Positions 1 through 13,307 of a stretch of DNA of 64,000 nt are shown piece after piece. The notes beneath the pieces are model-generated. The model was not told the DNA's origin. It made no database searches and was given only the letters and a program-made list of their open reading frames with translations. The translations under genes and the position numbers were made by a program. The first letter of the stretch is position 1. Every line of letters starts with the position of its first letter. This DNA comes from Sesamum alatum (taxonomy: Eukaryota; Streptophyta; Magnoliopsida; Lamiales; Pedaliaceae), in assembly GCA_034509735.1 (NCBI GenBank), contig JACGWO010000012.1:26503188-26567187 (forward strand). The letters run 5' to 3'.

Positions 1-807
1 AAAATAAGCGCAATTATGCGTTAATTGTTTGCATCTCTCACACAGATTAGATCACTCAAAGTAATCAAAGATGATATTAACGAAAAATATAACATTCAAA
101 ATACTGAGTAAGTTTTAAAAATATTATCACTAAAAGTATATGTATTAGTGATATATAACCTTTTAAAATCTCATTAGTGATATATAAAAATTATGTATAA
201 ATTGTCACTACGTATATTAACACCACTGAAGCCAATGAATGCTAATTGACGTATATTGATTATATATTGAAATTTATGATTTAATCATAATCAATTCGTT
301 AAAATGCATATATATTCTTATAAACTGTAAAATAAAAGTGCATTTTTTCATTCTGTAGTCAATAAAAAAGAAAAGGAATCGTAATGATCATATATATCAT
401 ATTTAAAAAAAAAAAAAAAAAAAAAACGAAATCATCAACGTACAATTCTCTCTTACGTCCAAATATTAATTGCAAGTAATTAAGGAGAAAGAAAGAGGAA
501 AATCATGAGATTACACGAAAATTAAAGTACTAAAACTTCGGACAAGATATGAAGTCGACATTATTTACAAGCCTAAAAATACAATTTATAGATAGCAAAA
601 AATTTAAAATCATAGTATTGCAAGGGCCTCCTCTAGAGGGTATTGATGGGCAAAGAGAATGCGACATTCATTTACGTATATTCAACTACTAATTAATACA
701 TCATTTCATCACAAATTTGCCTTCTTTCTAATTCATTAATGAGTATGGAATAGTGGATGCAATTCTACCAATTCGTTTTTCTATTAATTAGTTGTTGTGA
801 CACATTG

Positions 808-848
<41 letters not shown>

Positions 849-865
849 AATTATTTTTATTGGTT
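1..865. other. AT-rich intergenic DNA with a (TA)n run
   Basis: I see no coding region here. The stretch is strongly AT-rich, has an A-run near 403-426 and a (TA)n microsatellite at about 812-845 that directly abuts the target-site duplication of the next transposon. Confidence 0.6.
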
Positions 866-874
866 TAAAATATA

Positions 875-1469
875 GGGATAATATTATTTATATTTCCTGA
901 TCTATAGTTTATTTACACAAATTAATCATGTATTTTGCGTAATTACATAATCTACCCCTAACAGCCAAAAAATACGGGTAGTTTATGTAATGCTCACTAT
1001 AAAAAATATGATATTTAATAATAGCTAATTGTCATGGTTAATACTAAATAACCGTAGCGAATAATCATTGACCACGACCACGCAACGATTGTCGGCCGTG
1101 GTTTTTGCGAGGATGGCTAAAACATTTGTTATGGCTAAACGCTATGGTGAATGTTTTTACCATGGCTAAAAGCCGCGGCAAATAAGTTTTTCATGGTGGA
1201 AAATTTAATTTTTGCATCGATTTTTATTTAATCGTAGTTAATAATAATTATTTACCACGGTTTTTAGCATGGTCATTAAAAATGTAGCTAATATTAATTT
1301 TTTTTTCTAGTGATTGTTGACATTTCTGGGGGTGTATGTGTACTTTTTCGAAAAATATAATTGTTTTATGTAAATGCGATCTTCTGGTGGTTTTATGTGT
1401 AAGTTTTCAAAAGACATGAGTGATCTGTGTAATAGATTATAGACCAGGGAGTATAGATGTAATTATACC
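875..1469. mobile_element. MULE-type MITE, 9-bp TSD, split by a nested element
   Basis: The element begins GGGATAAT and ends ATTATACC, and its two ends are imperfect inverted repeats over roughly 100 bp. It is bracketed by the identical 9-mer TAAAATATA at 866-874 and 1470-1478. A 9-bp duplication with long inverted ends is the signature of non-autonomous Mutator-like elements. A second element (995-1312) has inserted into it, so the original MITE was only about 277 bp. No transposase sequence is present. Confidence 0.75.
995..1312. mobile_element. small CACTA-like non-autonomous element
   Basis: The left end reads CACTATAAAAAA and the right end TTTTTTTTCTAGTG, so the termini are CACTA in inverted orientation followed by A/T-rich stretches. 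The interior carries repeated, inverted copies of a CCATGGCTAAAA / CCACGGTTTTTAGC motif, as expected of CACTA subterminal repeats. I cannot find a clean 3-bp target duplication (GCT versus ATT), so either the ends are slightly eroded or the boundaries shift by a few bases. It lies inside the MULE-type MITE at 875-1469. Confidence 0.6.
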
Positions 1470-1479
1470 TAAAATATAT

Positions 1480-1647
1480 TATAAGTAAAAATAAAAATAT
1501 ATAACCAACACAACACATTTCAAAAAGAAAGAAAAAAGAGCGAAGAAAAGAAAATCAATTTAAGGGTATTATCGACACAATAAAATTTTGGTACAGTCGT
1601 GTCACAGATCACCGTTTGTGAGTGAAAAGTGATCCTTTTTATATTAA
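1480..1647 (-). mobile_element. 5'-truncated Helitron copy joined to the next
   Basis: Read on the minus strand, this stretch matches the internal part of the intact Helitron at 1648-1947 (same order of a Ca/Ga-rich block, a pyrimidine-rich tract and an AT-rich tail) but lacks the 5' TC terminus. It starts immediately after the CTAG end of its neighbour, giving a head-to-tail arrangement. Confidence 0.45.
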
Positions 1648-1947
1648 CTAGCCGTCATGGCACGCCGTTCCTACGTGCATATAATAAATAACTTTATATG
1701 TTTTAAAATATATTATAATTAATAAGAGTAAAATATATAAACTAACACATCACATTAAAAAAAAAAAGAAGAAGAAGAAAAGAAAGAAAAAACTAATTTA
1801 TCAATTAATATAAAATTTGAAAAGTTGAATAAAGTAGTTATCATATTAGTTGAGGGTTATTTTTGACATTACAAAAAGGTGGTGCGACGATGTCATTAAC
1901 CGTCATTTGTGAATAAAAAAGAGGTTTCTTTTATATAATAGTATAGA
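1648..1947 (-). mobile_element. 300-bp Helitron (non-autonomous)
   Basis: On the minus strand the element starts TCTATACTATTATATAAAAG at 1947, preceded by A, and ends with CTAG at 1648 followed by T, which is the A|TC...CTAG|T insertion pattern of Helitrons. A hairpin with a GCACG/CGTGC stem sits just before the end, then CATG, four bases and CTAG. The same end architecture recurs at 50381-50384. No Rep/helicase is encoded. Confidence 0.7.
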
Positions 1948-4740
1948 TAATTATGGGAAAAAAATGGAAATCAAGAAAATTAATTAAGCATTAGATAATA
2001 TTATTTGGCATTAACATCACTGCATGAAAATGAACTATTCCCTCTATTATAAATTAGTACATACAGCTTAAAATCCGTAGGAAATTAATATTATATATCA
2101 ACCAAATAATCAAACAAATTAATATGAAAACTTAAATTTGACTATGCAGGTTAATTAATATTTGTTATAACTGAAGCATTTTCTTAGTTGTGACGTGGTA
2201 ACTATTTTTCAATTTTTTTTACCTAAATCAAATTTCACCAAATTCAACCAATTATACAGTAAATGTATTTTAATTACATAACAAATATAATACACTTATC
2301 ATATAATTAATAAATCATTTTGAACTGTACACAATTTACATGACAAGGATAATTAGTTAATATCTGGGCAGATCTAATTTGGGTTACAATTCCCCCCATT
2401 TTTCAGATGACTCCTTTTGAGTTTGGCATGCACAAATGGTATACATATTTTAAAGAACTAAATTCCTGTCAAGCACAATTTTTTAGCAATGGTGGAACCC
2501 AATCCAACTTGGAGGATATATATATGTTTGAGGGGACTTGATTAGACATCCTAGTACATAATTCAGAATCCCAAAATTGTACTTATATATACTGTAACAA
2601 GGTAGACCATTTTTTATATTGCACGTAGAATACTGCTAATTTTATATTAACATTAAACTCTAAAATTAATCTCATTTTAACTAAATTTTGTAGGAATATG
2701 GAGTCCAGATTACTTTTAAAATAAATAATATTTACACATCGTGAATTTGAATTTGAAAAGAGTGGTATGATCAATATATATATATATATATAATGGGGCA
2801 ATTGGTGAAATTATCGGAGTTTGAACATTATTAAATAATTTGCATTTAGATTTGAGCTTAAGTTAATTCTCATGGGAAGCAACAAATTATTGGAGAGTTT
2901 GTAATAAAATATAATATATAGTTACACCCACCCACAAAATAAGGCAATGGGAAATTGCAATGGCATTTAATTATCTTCCCATGTTCTGAAATTCGGACAT
3001 AATATTTGGGGCATAATTCTTCTGATTTCTCCAAGTAAAATTTAATTTTCAGCCTGCATTTGCAAGATTTGGACACTACAAAAATAGATAATATTAGTGG
3101 TAGAATATTAGTGATAATTCTAAAATTAATAATTTTGATTTTATCACAATATATAATCATTAGCGATAATAATTGTGCATAAAGTTACCAGTACATATAG
3201 TTAATTAGTGGAGCATCTCACCAAAAAAAATTGAATTATTCTCTATATTATAAATAATTAAAATTTAAAAATTATGATAAATTAATGCTATCTATCATGA
3301 TCAAACAAAATCAATGCGAAAACTTAAATTTATATAGCAAAGAACAACCGGTTACTTAGGCAAATAATATTGAATCATATGAAGTGAATTACAACTCTTG
3401 TTTGACCTTTATACTTTATTGTAAGTCATAGAAATTGGCAATTATTGTAAGAATTTGGAAGGGTTTAGGTGGTCAATATTATTTAATAATATTTTTGGTA
3501 ATTGCAGCTAATCAAGACTAATATATATGAATATTTTGTTGCAGGGGAAAAACAAAGGGTGAGTTTGAAAAACAGTGTCCATGCTTTGACTGGCAGTCGT
3601 GATATGGACGTTTCCAAGAGTGCACGAGTGTGTGTTGTGTGTGTGGTTTTCTATGCATAATTTAACAATGTCCAAAGTCTCCACATTTATCTAATTCTAC
3701 CATGATCTCGAAACCATTTGTGTTGTGCCTCCAAATTTAGGAATTCTAGATGGGCCACTTCAATTCCCTCTATTAAAATAAATATTATTAATTAATTATA
3801 TGTATTAAGTCATGATTATAATCTTTGTTATTTCTTTAATTATACTGTTTTGGCAATTTATTAGTAATAAAACTAGTGCAAAATTAGAGTTTGAACTTAT
3901 TTTTTAAGCTTATCAAATCAAAAGAGCAAAAAATTGCTTGAAAATGAAAAGAAAATTTGTTCATAAAGCTTGAACTCATTTTTTTGTTAATTTTCTCTCA
4001 AATCAACCTCCCAAGCTTGAAGAAAACGGTGGAAATGAGATTTTTAACCAATTTAATGAAGAAGACAAGTTCCAAGGCTTGAAAAAGGGTGGGGTTTTTT
4101 TTTACCTCCAATCCTTTTTTCGTCACATACTAACGCCTAATCTAAAGGCAAAGACCAAAAAAGTGTTGAAAACATGTGGACTAATACTTTTAGTCTGAAA
4201 GTTTAAAGACCAAAATTGTATTTATCCCTCGCAATAGAGTATTAATGTAATTTTGCTTAAGAAATAATATCAAATATATTATTCAAAATTCAAACTCATA
4301 TTCTCAAAGCTAAAAAAACCTACCTCAAAACAACTCCCATTCCTTCTCTGCAGTTCCCATGTAAATTATTCACTACATATGCTGCTGCATTAATTCTAAC
4401 AGGAAAACTCCTAAACTGATCCCTTGTAGCAGGAAATTAGGATGCAATTGGTGGAAGGAGAGGTGGGCAAGACGCAGTAGTTCTCAGAATAGATAGGGAC
4501 TTATGATCAGGACTCCACAGTTTTTACCCTTTTCTTCTGATCATCATCATCAATCATCATGTTTACAGATTCTAAAGTGAACATTGTACTACTACAGTAC
4601 TACTACACCAATGTATAAAGACACAAACCCAATAATAATTAAAATAAAATGGTATTTTTGGACAAAGAAAAAGAAAAAAATATGTATACTGCAATGATTA
4701 GAAGTAACTGTTGAGATAGAAAGATGATGTCATCCAGACT
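1948..4740. other. intergenic DNA, no gene seen
   Basis: The stretch is AT-rich with short decayed repeat fragments, including a CACTACAAAAATAG end-like motif near 3074 that lacks a matching partner. I see no protein-coding exon and no RNA gene. Confidence 0.5.
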
Positions 4741-5700
4741 TTATTGGCATTTGCTACTTTGCCTACTGCTGCCTGCATGATAGTGATATATGCCTCCCTC
4801 CTCTACCATTTCTACCCTTATATACTCAAAACCCTCCTCCACCACAACCCCCCACCCCCCACCCACCAGTTCACATATACTGTGATTGTATAGTATGTAT
4901 ATATATGCTTGTATATATAACCACTGGTTTTTTTTCCATATATCCCTGTCCCCATAAGTTATGTATGTACAGTATTTGGATTCATTCCAAATGAAGTACA
5001 CATTAAGAACTATTGGTACTGTTCTAATTTACAAGTATTTGGTGATTTCTTCTAGGCTTCTACCACCAATCCATTTAGTTTGTTAGTTAAGATTATCTCA
5101 TAATACTGTTTTAAATCCTTATCAATGTGTTTTGCAGGGTTAAACGTACATCCCGATTTATGTGTGATTTTCACGTAGTTAAACCTTAATCTTTACAATA
5201 ATAAATCAACTATAAGGACCTTATTGACACACAAGCACATATGTTAAACATAGATGCTAAAGACTGTTAACATACATACTGTTGGAGGAAATAATTTTGT
5301 AATTATAAAATTATTGAAAACAAATAATTTAATAGTAATTCAGGTGCAGGAGTTAAATGTAACTCAGATCATACTTTTTCACCAGGGATTGACTGACTGA
5401 AGTTGTAAATTTTCTTACAGTTGTCGGCATATAAAATGTACTGTACTGTGTGTAATTATGTTCCATCTGGTTCTCACAGTTGCATCTTCCTCAACTAGTT
5501 TAACTTAACTGTTAACTGTAAACAATTCCGAGAAGTCATAAATCAATCTATAATTTGCAAGAATCATACAGTACTTACACTGATGATTCTTCAGGTAGTT
5601 GCAAGCAACAGTCCAACATTTACCATAATTTCTTGTGAGGAAATAAATGTTGATTAAAAGGAGCTTGTTAAAATTCACAAATCTGGATATTTAATGTGTA
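4741..5700. other. promoter-like patch without a recognisable gene
   Basis: A TATATAAGG sequence lies on the minus strand near 4815-4823, and the plus strand nearby has a C-rich tract (4843-4866). No convincing open frame or known microRNA follows on either strand. It could be the promoter of a short non-coding transcript or coincidence. Confidence 0.25.
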
Positions 5701-8700
5701 AAGCCTGAAACACCTGCGACGACGACCAATCACAAGTAAGTTGATGAACATTTCATTACACTATAATAATAATCAGAGAATCCACAAGAGAAACCTGCAG
5801 TTTCTGTGCATTTTTCTTGAAATGTAATGATCATTCCATGTCTTGAAGTCATCCAGTGGCATTAACTGAAAACTTTTGAGATTTTTTTTTTTTCTTTTTT
5901 TCCTGCACCACAATAAGGACATGTGAGATGGACCAGACCACATTAATCCTCCCCATATTTGGTTAAAGTCACTGCTTCAATCCTGCAACCTCATATGCTA
6001 CAGTTATTGCCTTCTTTTAGACAAACAATCTACAAAATTTGGTGGGAAAGGTACAGGTTGCCTTCACAATGTGAATGGAAATCACCAGAAGCAATAACTA
6101 TGCACAATTTAAGGCACCAAGCTAACACAACCCCACTCATTAACATGCAAATATTCTGTGGATTATATGTTCATTCAGCTCCGAATTGGCAGAATTTATT
6201 TTGTTTAAGTGAACAAAAAGAAGGGTACTTAAAGTCACTGACATCATGTAGGAGACATGTGATGAGTGCAAGGGAGAATGGAAGATGGAACTGTTTTATT
6301 TGGACAGAACCACCCTCTAGATGATACCACTTTCTGCGAAAAGAAAAAGACAAAAACGAAAGGGGTCGGCAACTGCAGTCTCAATAAACAACGAGCAACC
6401 CCGTTAAAGGATTATCACAAAGTGAGTGAGGAGAAAATAGACCACTCAATGAGCATGGGTACGATGCTGAAAACGACGGCTTCTGCGAGCTTCGAGGTCA
6501 TTCGAGCATTTTGTGAGAAGCCAAGAGCCACCAGCAAACTGAAACCTAGCAAAAAGTACAGCATGGCAAGAACAGATGATATGGTGGATCTCTATGGAAT
6601 ATGGAGCCGCTCAGATGTTGTATCCATCACACTTCATGAACAGTCCTAAAGTAGTATTACTATCTTTCTATGGTACTTAATGGAACAAGTGTGTCCAAAT
6701 CAATTGCCTTCCCATGAAGCTGATCTACTTGAAACAAACACCCAATGGATTAAGGTCTGGAGCTAAAGGCAAGGTGCAATAAATTCTACTTTGTTTTGCC
6801 ATACGACACGTTGAGCTGGCCCAGTAAAGATAAATCCCGCAAATCCAGCAAGAAATGGACATTCCCTGAAAGAGATTACTTGGTTCTTGAAGCTCATGAG
6901 GCAAGACTCCAATAACAAATGCTAAAAACAAGCTATCCCATTCTTAGCCAACTTGGCAGGTCATGATAAGGGAAACCATTAAACCCATTTTGAACCCAAA
7001 AAGGTACAGAATACCTAACTTTACGAAGGTGCGCATGTGGTATGGTTTCCTTAATGGTGAGATACGGTGGGAAGGAAACATCGAGTATTTCATCATACAA
7101 CCATCACCAAGCAAGTATGTCGAGAAACTGTAACAAGAGAATGAGAATTTTTAGAAGTTCACGCTTAAAAAGACCAAACTGACTCAAATTATAGTGCGAT
7201 AAACATCAAGCATAATCTAAGAATACTGTGGGGGGCATCAACACGAAACTGAGATTAACCATCTGCAACACTTGGGGAAGCAAATAATTTAAGACAATCA
7301 ATACGAACAAACTGGAGAAATTTTGATAAATTGTTGAAACTCATGAGTCATGAGATCAATCTCTTTTTGTTTGATTTTTTGTGAAATTCAAAAATTTTCA
7401 ATATGAAATAAAAGTACCTCAAATTTCCTAAGACAGCCAGTTGAACCAATTAGCTGAAAGGGTGCTTCATAAATTTCACGGCAAGAATGACATAAGAACT
7501 ATTTAGATGGTAAAATAGAATTCGCCATAGTTTTGAACTCTCTTTGTGGCTCTCTCTCTCTCATAGAGTAAATTATATCTACTGCGACATGGATGTAACC
7601 AAACCAAAGGAACAACCTAAATATCTGAGTTGATTTCTGATTCTATTATTCTTTATAAGATGCTGGGATCTCTCTGAATTATGAATCAGCTAGTGCAATT
7701 TAATAGCAATCATCAGAATTATCTGAAGGATGTCAGCATGTTAACAAAAATAGCAAGCAATCTCCATAAAGGATCTTTAGGTACTGAATGGCTCTAACAG
7801 CTTAATGAAAATGTATATTAGTTAACGTCCTCCTCCGTGTGACCAAGCCATCTACCAATAAAAGAAAAAACTGGAAAATATATTGCATTAACATGCGGTA
7901 TTATGTATAACCAAGATATACATCAAAGTTTGAGTTATCGGAGCATCTTTTATCCAGACATGTACATGTTAACTCATGTTAGCAGACAATTCTCAACTGT
8001 GTGCACATGTCAGAATCTAGAGATAAGACCATTTCAAAATTTACAAGCACCCATACACACACACGCACAACCAGCATCTTGCGTTTAGCAAATTCATGTA
8101 TCAAGAAGACATATTGAAAACAGTGAGCCACTCAGAGACTAAAGATTTTAATTAAAGCATTTCCGCCTTTGTCCTAGACTCTTATAAAGAAAATTCCAAA
8201 CTTATCCTAATAAACAAAGCACCACCTCAAACTTAAAGCAATGTAGGGATGCAGAGGCGATTAGAAAGGCCTACAAATTCCATTGGAGTCAACCATACAG
8301 AAAATTCTCCTAGTTTAAGAAATGAATGTTTGTGGGCTTTGACTGGAATTTAAAAGACTAAAGATTCCTGGGATATTGCATTTTCCATCTGACTATAAGT
8401 TTGAGATGGAAGAAACAAAAGAGATAGTAAAAAAGAAAACGAAAGAGAGAAAGAGGAACAGACATTTCTAAGGATTCTTCAGTATGCGAGATTGCTCCTA
8501 AACCATAACAATTTTATGCGTGCTTGCGTGCAGAAAAAGAGATGAGCCGTTGGATTAAATTTGGAATGACAAGAAGGGTCCACCTGGATTTACCAAGAAA
8601 CAGACGGAGGAAGAGATAAAGAAATTTTTACTACATTTTTCACAAAAGTCGCCATCCTTTTTAGTAATAAATTCCAAGTGTTGATAAAAGAGGGTCTGAA

Positions 8701-10550
8701 CCTTGACGTCAAAAGGTATGTTCAGCTTGCTACTACTGTTTACTTTGGATGGCAGTTTAGGTTAATATACAAGAATTCAGCATCTGGGTTAATTTACTTC
8801 CGTTCTGCCCTCATTATTGTAATTATTCAGTTTAATGAGATATGCAAGTCCAATTGTTTCTGATGTTGATGAATCAGAAATAACATATATCATTGTTTTT
8901 CTCTATATACAAACTCTAAGCCATGAATTTAGGCACCAAAAGTCTAATTTTGTTTCACCAAATTTCTGAAACAGTCCATAGGAGTCTCTAATTATTTAAA
9001 GAAACTCCCTCCCTCCCTCAGCAGATTTACTGTATTCCGCAGCAAATAGATATATCAGAGTAAAAGCAAACTGTCGGAAAAAAGGTAAATGCCTAAGCCC
9101 CTATCTTCTGTTACCTTGAAAAGGAGTAGCAGTGAAAGCTCCAATATTTAATAACAAAGCAAAAGAAGATTGCAAATTTCCAGCAGAGGAGTTAAAGGTC
9201 AAATAATTCTAAAGATGCAGAACTGATATGCCTAGTGGAAATATGTTAGGATATAACAGCAAGAAAAGCGAAATGACTAAGCCAGGAGGCAAAATTGTCA
9301 AGAGATAAAAGAAAGAAAAGAATTCTTAAGGTTCTAAGTTTGAGATTTGGAGGCAACTGAAATATTCAAAAATGTTGAATTTTCCTTAGAAAATCAGAAC
9401 ACTTTGAAGACGGGAAGATAGAACAGTATAAAACTTTCTAGAGCAACAAAACACCAGAGACCATTTTATGGCTTTTGACAGAGATATGTGCAGCACTCAC
9501 GCTAACATTTACAAGCATTGTTGCAAATGTTACTTCTATTACAAACACACTGGTGCTGGATTTAATTCTAAGGTCTATGGTTAACATTTAGTGTATAATA
9601 ACTGAAAAATCGTCAAATATCTGAACACGTGAAAGAAAACATCCCTAATTCACCATCAAGAATACGGCATAGCAAAGATGCTGGGCATCCAAGACCTTAA
9701 GGACTTCAATATAAAACATGTGAAAAGATAAAAGTCTAATGCAGAAAGATGACAAGACAAAATGCAATTAAATACAACACTTGGTAAACGAATGAAAATT
9801 TGTTTTCCACTGATCGAACTGGGTTATAACGGGTGATCCTTCAAGAATAAGATAACTCAATCTTCAGTTAAAGCTAATAACATGAATAAGCCGACGGTCT
9901 AGAAAATTAAGGACAGGCCAAGGTCAGGAAATTTGACCATTTCCTTAGAAAAACCAACAGGATATTAGCAACTGCCACTTCTTGTGAGGAAAAACTTATT
10001 CAATTTCATTTCTGGAGTGGCATTTAGACAGAATAAGGACTTACAAGGCCAAAGAGAAAGGAAAAGAAAAACCTTTTACAAAATCACAAGATTTATGACT
10101 CCCAAATAATCAGTAACGAGAAGGAGAGCTACTCCTGCAGAGACAAATAAATGTGGCGGCGTTTAACAACAGATGATAGAACATCAAACCAACCCATGCA
10201 CTTGGAAACAATCAAAAAGGGAAAAATCAACCAAATTAACCCGCAACAATCACAGAGTTACTCCATTAACAATCAATAACCATGAGCATATGATGATGAG
10301 TAGTTAAAAAAGCATCTCCAGAAAGCCGGTCATAAGCATACGATCACGAACGCCATGTATTTGATCAAAGTACCGAATGTACGAGAGAAAAATACCTCCT
10401 TTCAGATAGAAAAAATCAAGCTAAGGCAGAGCTGTCTGTCGATGAAATGCCTCGGCATCGTTCTTGGGACTGCAGGGAATTCAGGCGCATCAAAGAGAGG
10501 GAGTCGAGAATACGGAATACTTAATATGAACTTGAAAAATCAAAATTGCT
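5701..10550 (-). other. possible minus-strand transcription unit, unidentified
   Basis: This 4.8-kb block has a more even base composition than its surroundings and is A-rich on the plus strand, so T-rich on the minus strand, as expected of introns of a gene read leftwards. Minus-strand candidates include an open stretch of about 60 codons at 7127-6944 preceded by a TTACAG acceptor-like site, and short hydrophobic open stretches at about 6885-6800 and 6590-6430. A pyrimidine-rich, 5'-leader-like sequence is seen on the minus strand near 8600-8520 and another near 10500-10380. I cannot assemble a convincing protein or recognise a family. It may be a non-coding RNA, an intron-rich gene with small exons, or a decayed gene. 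Confidence 0.3.
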
Positions 10551-10565
10551 CATGTATCATATTTA

Positions 10566-11524
10566 GGGTAGAATACAATTTTTCCCTGATATTGGAAAAG
10601 TGCAATTTACCTCCTTAAAAAAATAAAGTGCAAACCCCTATGCTTTTAAAAAAAATGCAATTTATCCTCTCGACACGATGAGTGTATTTCACGCGCTATT
10701 TTTATTTTTTTTATTTTTAATTTATAAAATTACATTTTTACCTTTATTTTAAAACCGTTAAATCTAATATCATTAGATGAATAGTTCAAATCTTATTAAT
10801 ATTATTTATAAATATATTAAGATTTTAATATATTTATATATAAATTTATATATTTTAAAATTTTATATATATTTAATTGTATATATTTATTTATAAATAT
10901 ATATATATAGAGAGAGAGAGAGAGAACGGGGGGAGGAGGGGTTGGCGCTGGAGGGCGGCAGGTGGGCTGGTGGCCGGAAGGCGGTGGGTGGGAGGGTTGC
11001 TGGGGGCTGGTGGGGCGGTGTGTTAGGGACGAGGGCTGATGGGGCGAACGGCGGTCTGACGCAAGGGTAGGGGTTGCCGGCACGGGCTTGCGGCCGCAAG
11101 TGGGTTGGGGAGGAGGGGTTTCAGTCGCAGGAGCTGGGCGCAGTGGCGGGCGAGGATTGGGGCAATGGTTATATATATATATATATATATATAATAGATA
11201 ATATAATATATATAAATATATATAATATGCATATATCTGGACCATTGATCTTATTTAATATTAGTCATCCATTTAATAAAATTATATTAACGGTTAGATC
11301 GATTGTAAATTAAATCTAATCGTTCAAAATTTAAGATATAAAAAATAATTTATTGTTGAAAATGATAAAAAATCACAGGAGGAGCGCATGTAATGCACTG
11401 CTAGCCTCAGGGGGTAAATTGCATCATTTCTAAAAGTATAAGGGGGTTTTTTGCACGTTATTTTTTGACAGGGGAATAAATTGCCATTTTTTAATAACAC
11501 ATAGGGATAAATTGTCTTTAACCC
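10566..11524. mobile_element. 959-bp TIR element with GC-rich core
   Basis: The left end (GGGTAGAATACAATTTTTCC...) and the right end (...AATTGTCTTTAACCC) form imperfect inverted repeats of roughly 130 bp. The 10-mer ATCATATTTA occurs on both sides (10556-10565 and 11525-11534), a Mutator-like target duplication. Between the arms lies (TA)n, a (GA)n run at 10909-10924, then about 240 bp (10926-11166) that are very G-rich on the plus strand, then (TA)n again. No transposase is visible. The G-rich core could be captured DNA or an expanded low-complexity sequence. Confidence 0.75.
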
Positions 11525-11534
11525 ATCATATTTA

Positions 11535-12796
11535 TATTGGTATTCATTGAGTATCTAAATTACTTCCAAGCTATAAATGTACTAAAGTTCGGATGAATGT
11601 GAAAGTATCTAAAATTTAAATTCCAAACTTAGAAAAATGTGAATACTTACATGGTAATAATCATAAATTCTATCATTCGTTGGCAAAAATGTGTGCATTT
11701 TATATATAAAATAGAGGATAATTAATTTTTTAATTTTAAAATTTTAAAATTTTAAAATAATTTATACAAGTTTTATAATTTTTTAATTTAAATTGATAAC
11801 CTAGTAACTATTTTTTATTAATATATTAATTGAATAATTCAATATTTCAATTATTAAAAGGTGTAACTTTATATAGAGATTTATAAAAAAAAATGTTAAT
11901 AAAATAATTTAAATTAAAATTGGTATAAAAAATAACAAATATATAAGGGTCATATTACTCATTACCATAATATTATTTTGACATCCCCTCTACCTTTTGA
12001 TAATTACAGAAATATCCTAGAAGGCATATATGTTCTTAAAAAAGTATATTAAAGTTCAACCGGATCACAGAGGTATTTTCAGGCTTTAAAGGTTGTCAGG
12101 GGTGGTTTCTGTAATTTTTCAAAAGACAGAAAGTTTGTGTAAAAAGCAATCGTGAGGGTGTGTAAATGCAATTATTCCTACATGTTATTGACGCTTCATG
12201 CATTGTGAATTTATTCCTGCAAATTCGGAGTAATCATCAGATCAACTTCTTATTTTCATAGTAAATTTTTATTGTATTGTCTTGATTTTTAAAAAGACGT
12301 TATCGATATATAATGAAAATTGATTGTGTAATTTACTTCATCAAATGAAATGGCAGTCATCATATCTTAATCACATGACAATTCAAACTAATTTTCTATT
12401 GTGTTTATTTATTTTACGTAATATTAATTCGCGTAATCTGTAGAAATGAAACCATATGTCCATTCCGAACTCATCATTTAAAGGTTGATGATATAGACAA
12501 ACGTACTATACCGGGTAAATCCCATAAAATTCAAGGGAAGACAAAGAAGAATGCTGCAAATGTTGTTTTCATGCGTTCATTCCCACTAACATTCAAGATA
12601 AGAACATTCACTGAAAATCAAGCCAATCCGAAACGGAAATTCGAACTCAAATGGTTGGGTTTTAGATAACATAGTCTTCGGTTGTCTGGGCTTCATTCTT
12701 GACAGTTCGTTTGGGCCTTGCATCATACTTCCTTTAAGGATCATACTCAAATGTTTCTCTCTTACATTTTCTTGGCAACTAAAAGGCCAAATCTAG
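11535..12796. other. AT-rich intergenic DNA with a decayed foldback element
   Basis: Around 11945-12185 the two ends (AGGGTCATATTACTC and, inverted, AGGAATAATTGCATTTAC) resemble the termini of the neighbouring GGG-ended MITEs, but no flanking duplication is evident. I see nothing coding. Confidence 0.4.
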
Positions 12797-12804
12797 TTAA
12801 CTTT

Positions 12805-13063
12805 CAAAAAAAATGCAAGCAACTCAGCGTGATATTACAAATGAGTATATTACTTTTCTATAAAAAAAATATAATAGCAATTTAATTCTCTGTATTTTTT
12901 TAAAATGAATCAATTTACCTCCCGTGTTTGTTTAAAATAGACCAATAGGGAAGTAAATTGCTTTATTTTAAAGAACACGAGCAGATAAATTGCTATTTTT
13001 TTACATAGGAGAATAATTTACTCATTTATAATATCACGAGGAAGGTAAATTGCATTAAACCTA
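12805..13063. mobile_element. 259-bp foldback MITE, 8-bp TSD
   Basis: Almost the entire element is an imperfect palindrome: the left arm (GTGATATTACAAATGAGTA...) is matched by the inverted right arm (...TACTCATTTATAATATCAC). TTAACTTT flanks it at 12797-12804 and 13064-13071. The arms carry the same GCAATTTACCTCC words as the element at 10566-11524, so the two may be related. Confidence 0.65.
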
Positions 13064-13071
13064 TTAACTTT

Positions 13072-13307
13072 TCTTAACCAAAAATGACTATTTCTCATAA
13101 GACTTGTCAATGTTTAATGTTAGGAACTTGGCAATTAGGGAAGCAGATGATTCATTGTGCAGGTAACTATTTTCATTACATCCCAAAAGTCAAGACACAC
13201 TAATACATTTTAAGAAGTATCAAAACTGATTCTTACTTTTATGGGATTCGAACTCGTGACGTATCTTTAAGAGAAATAAGGTGATATTATTGGACCATCG
13301 GATCGTC
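13072..13307. other. short intergenic stretch
   Basis: Nothing recognised. Confidence 0.4.

Noticed and set aside
10817..11245. Proline-rich protein on the minus strand
   Set aside because: The frame is made by a G-rich, low-complexity core inside a transposon, flanked by (TA)n giving Tyr/Ile runs; all frames there are open for the same reason.
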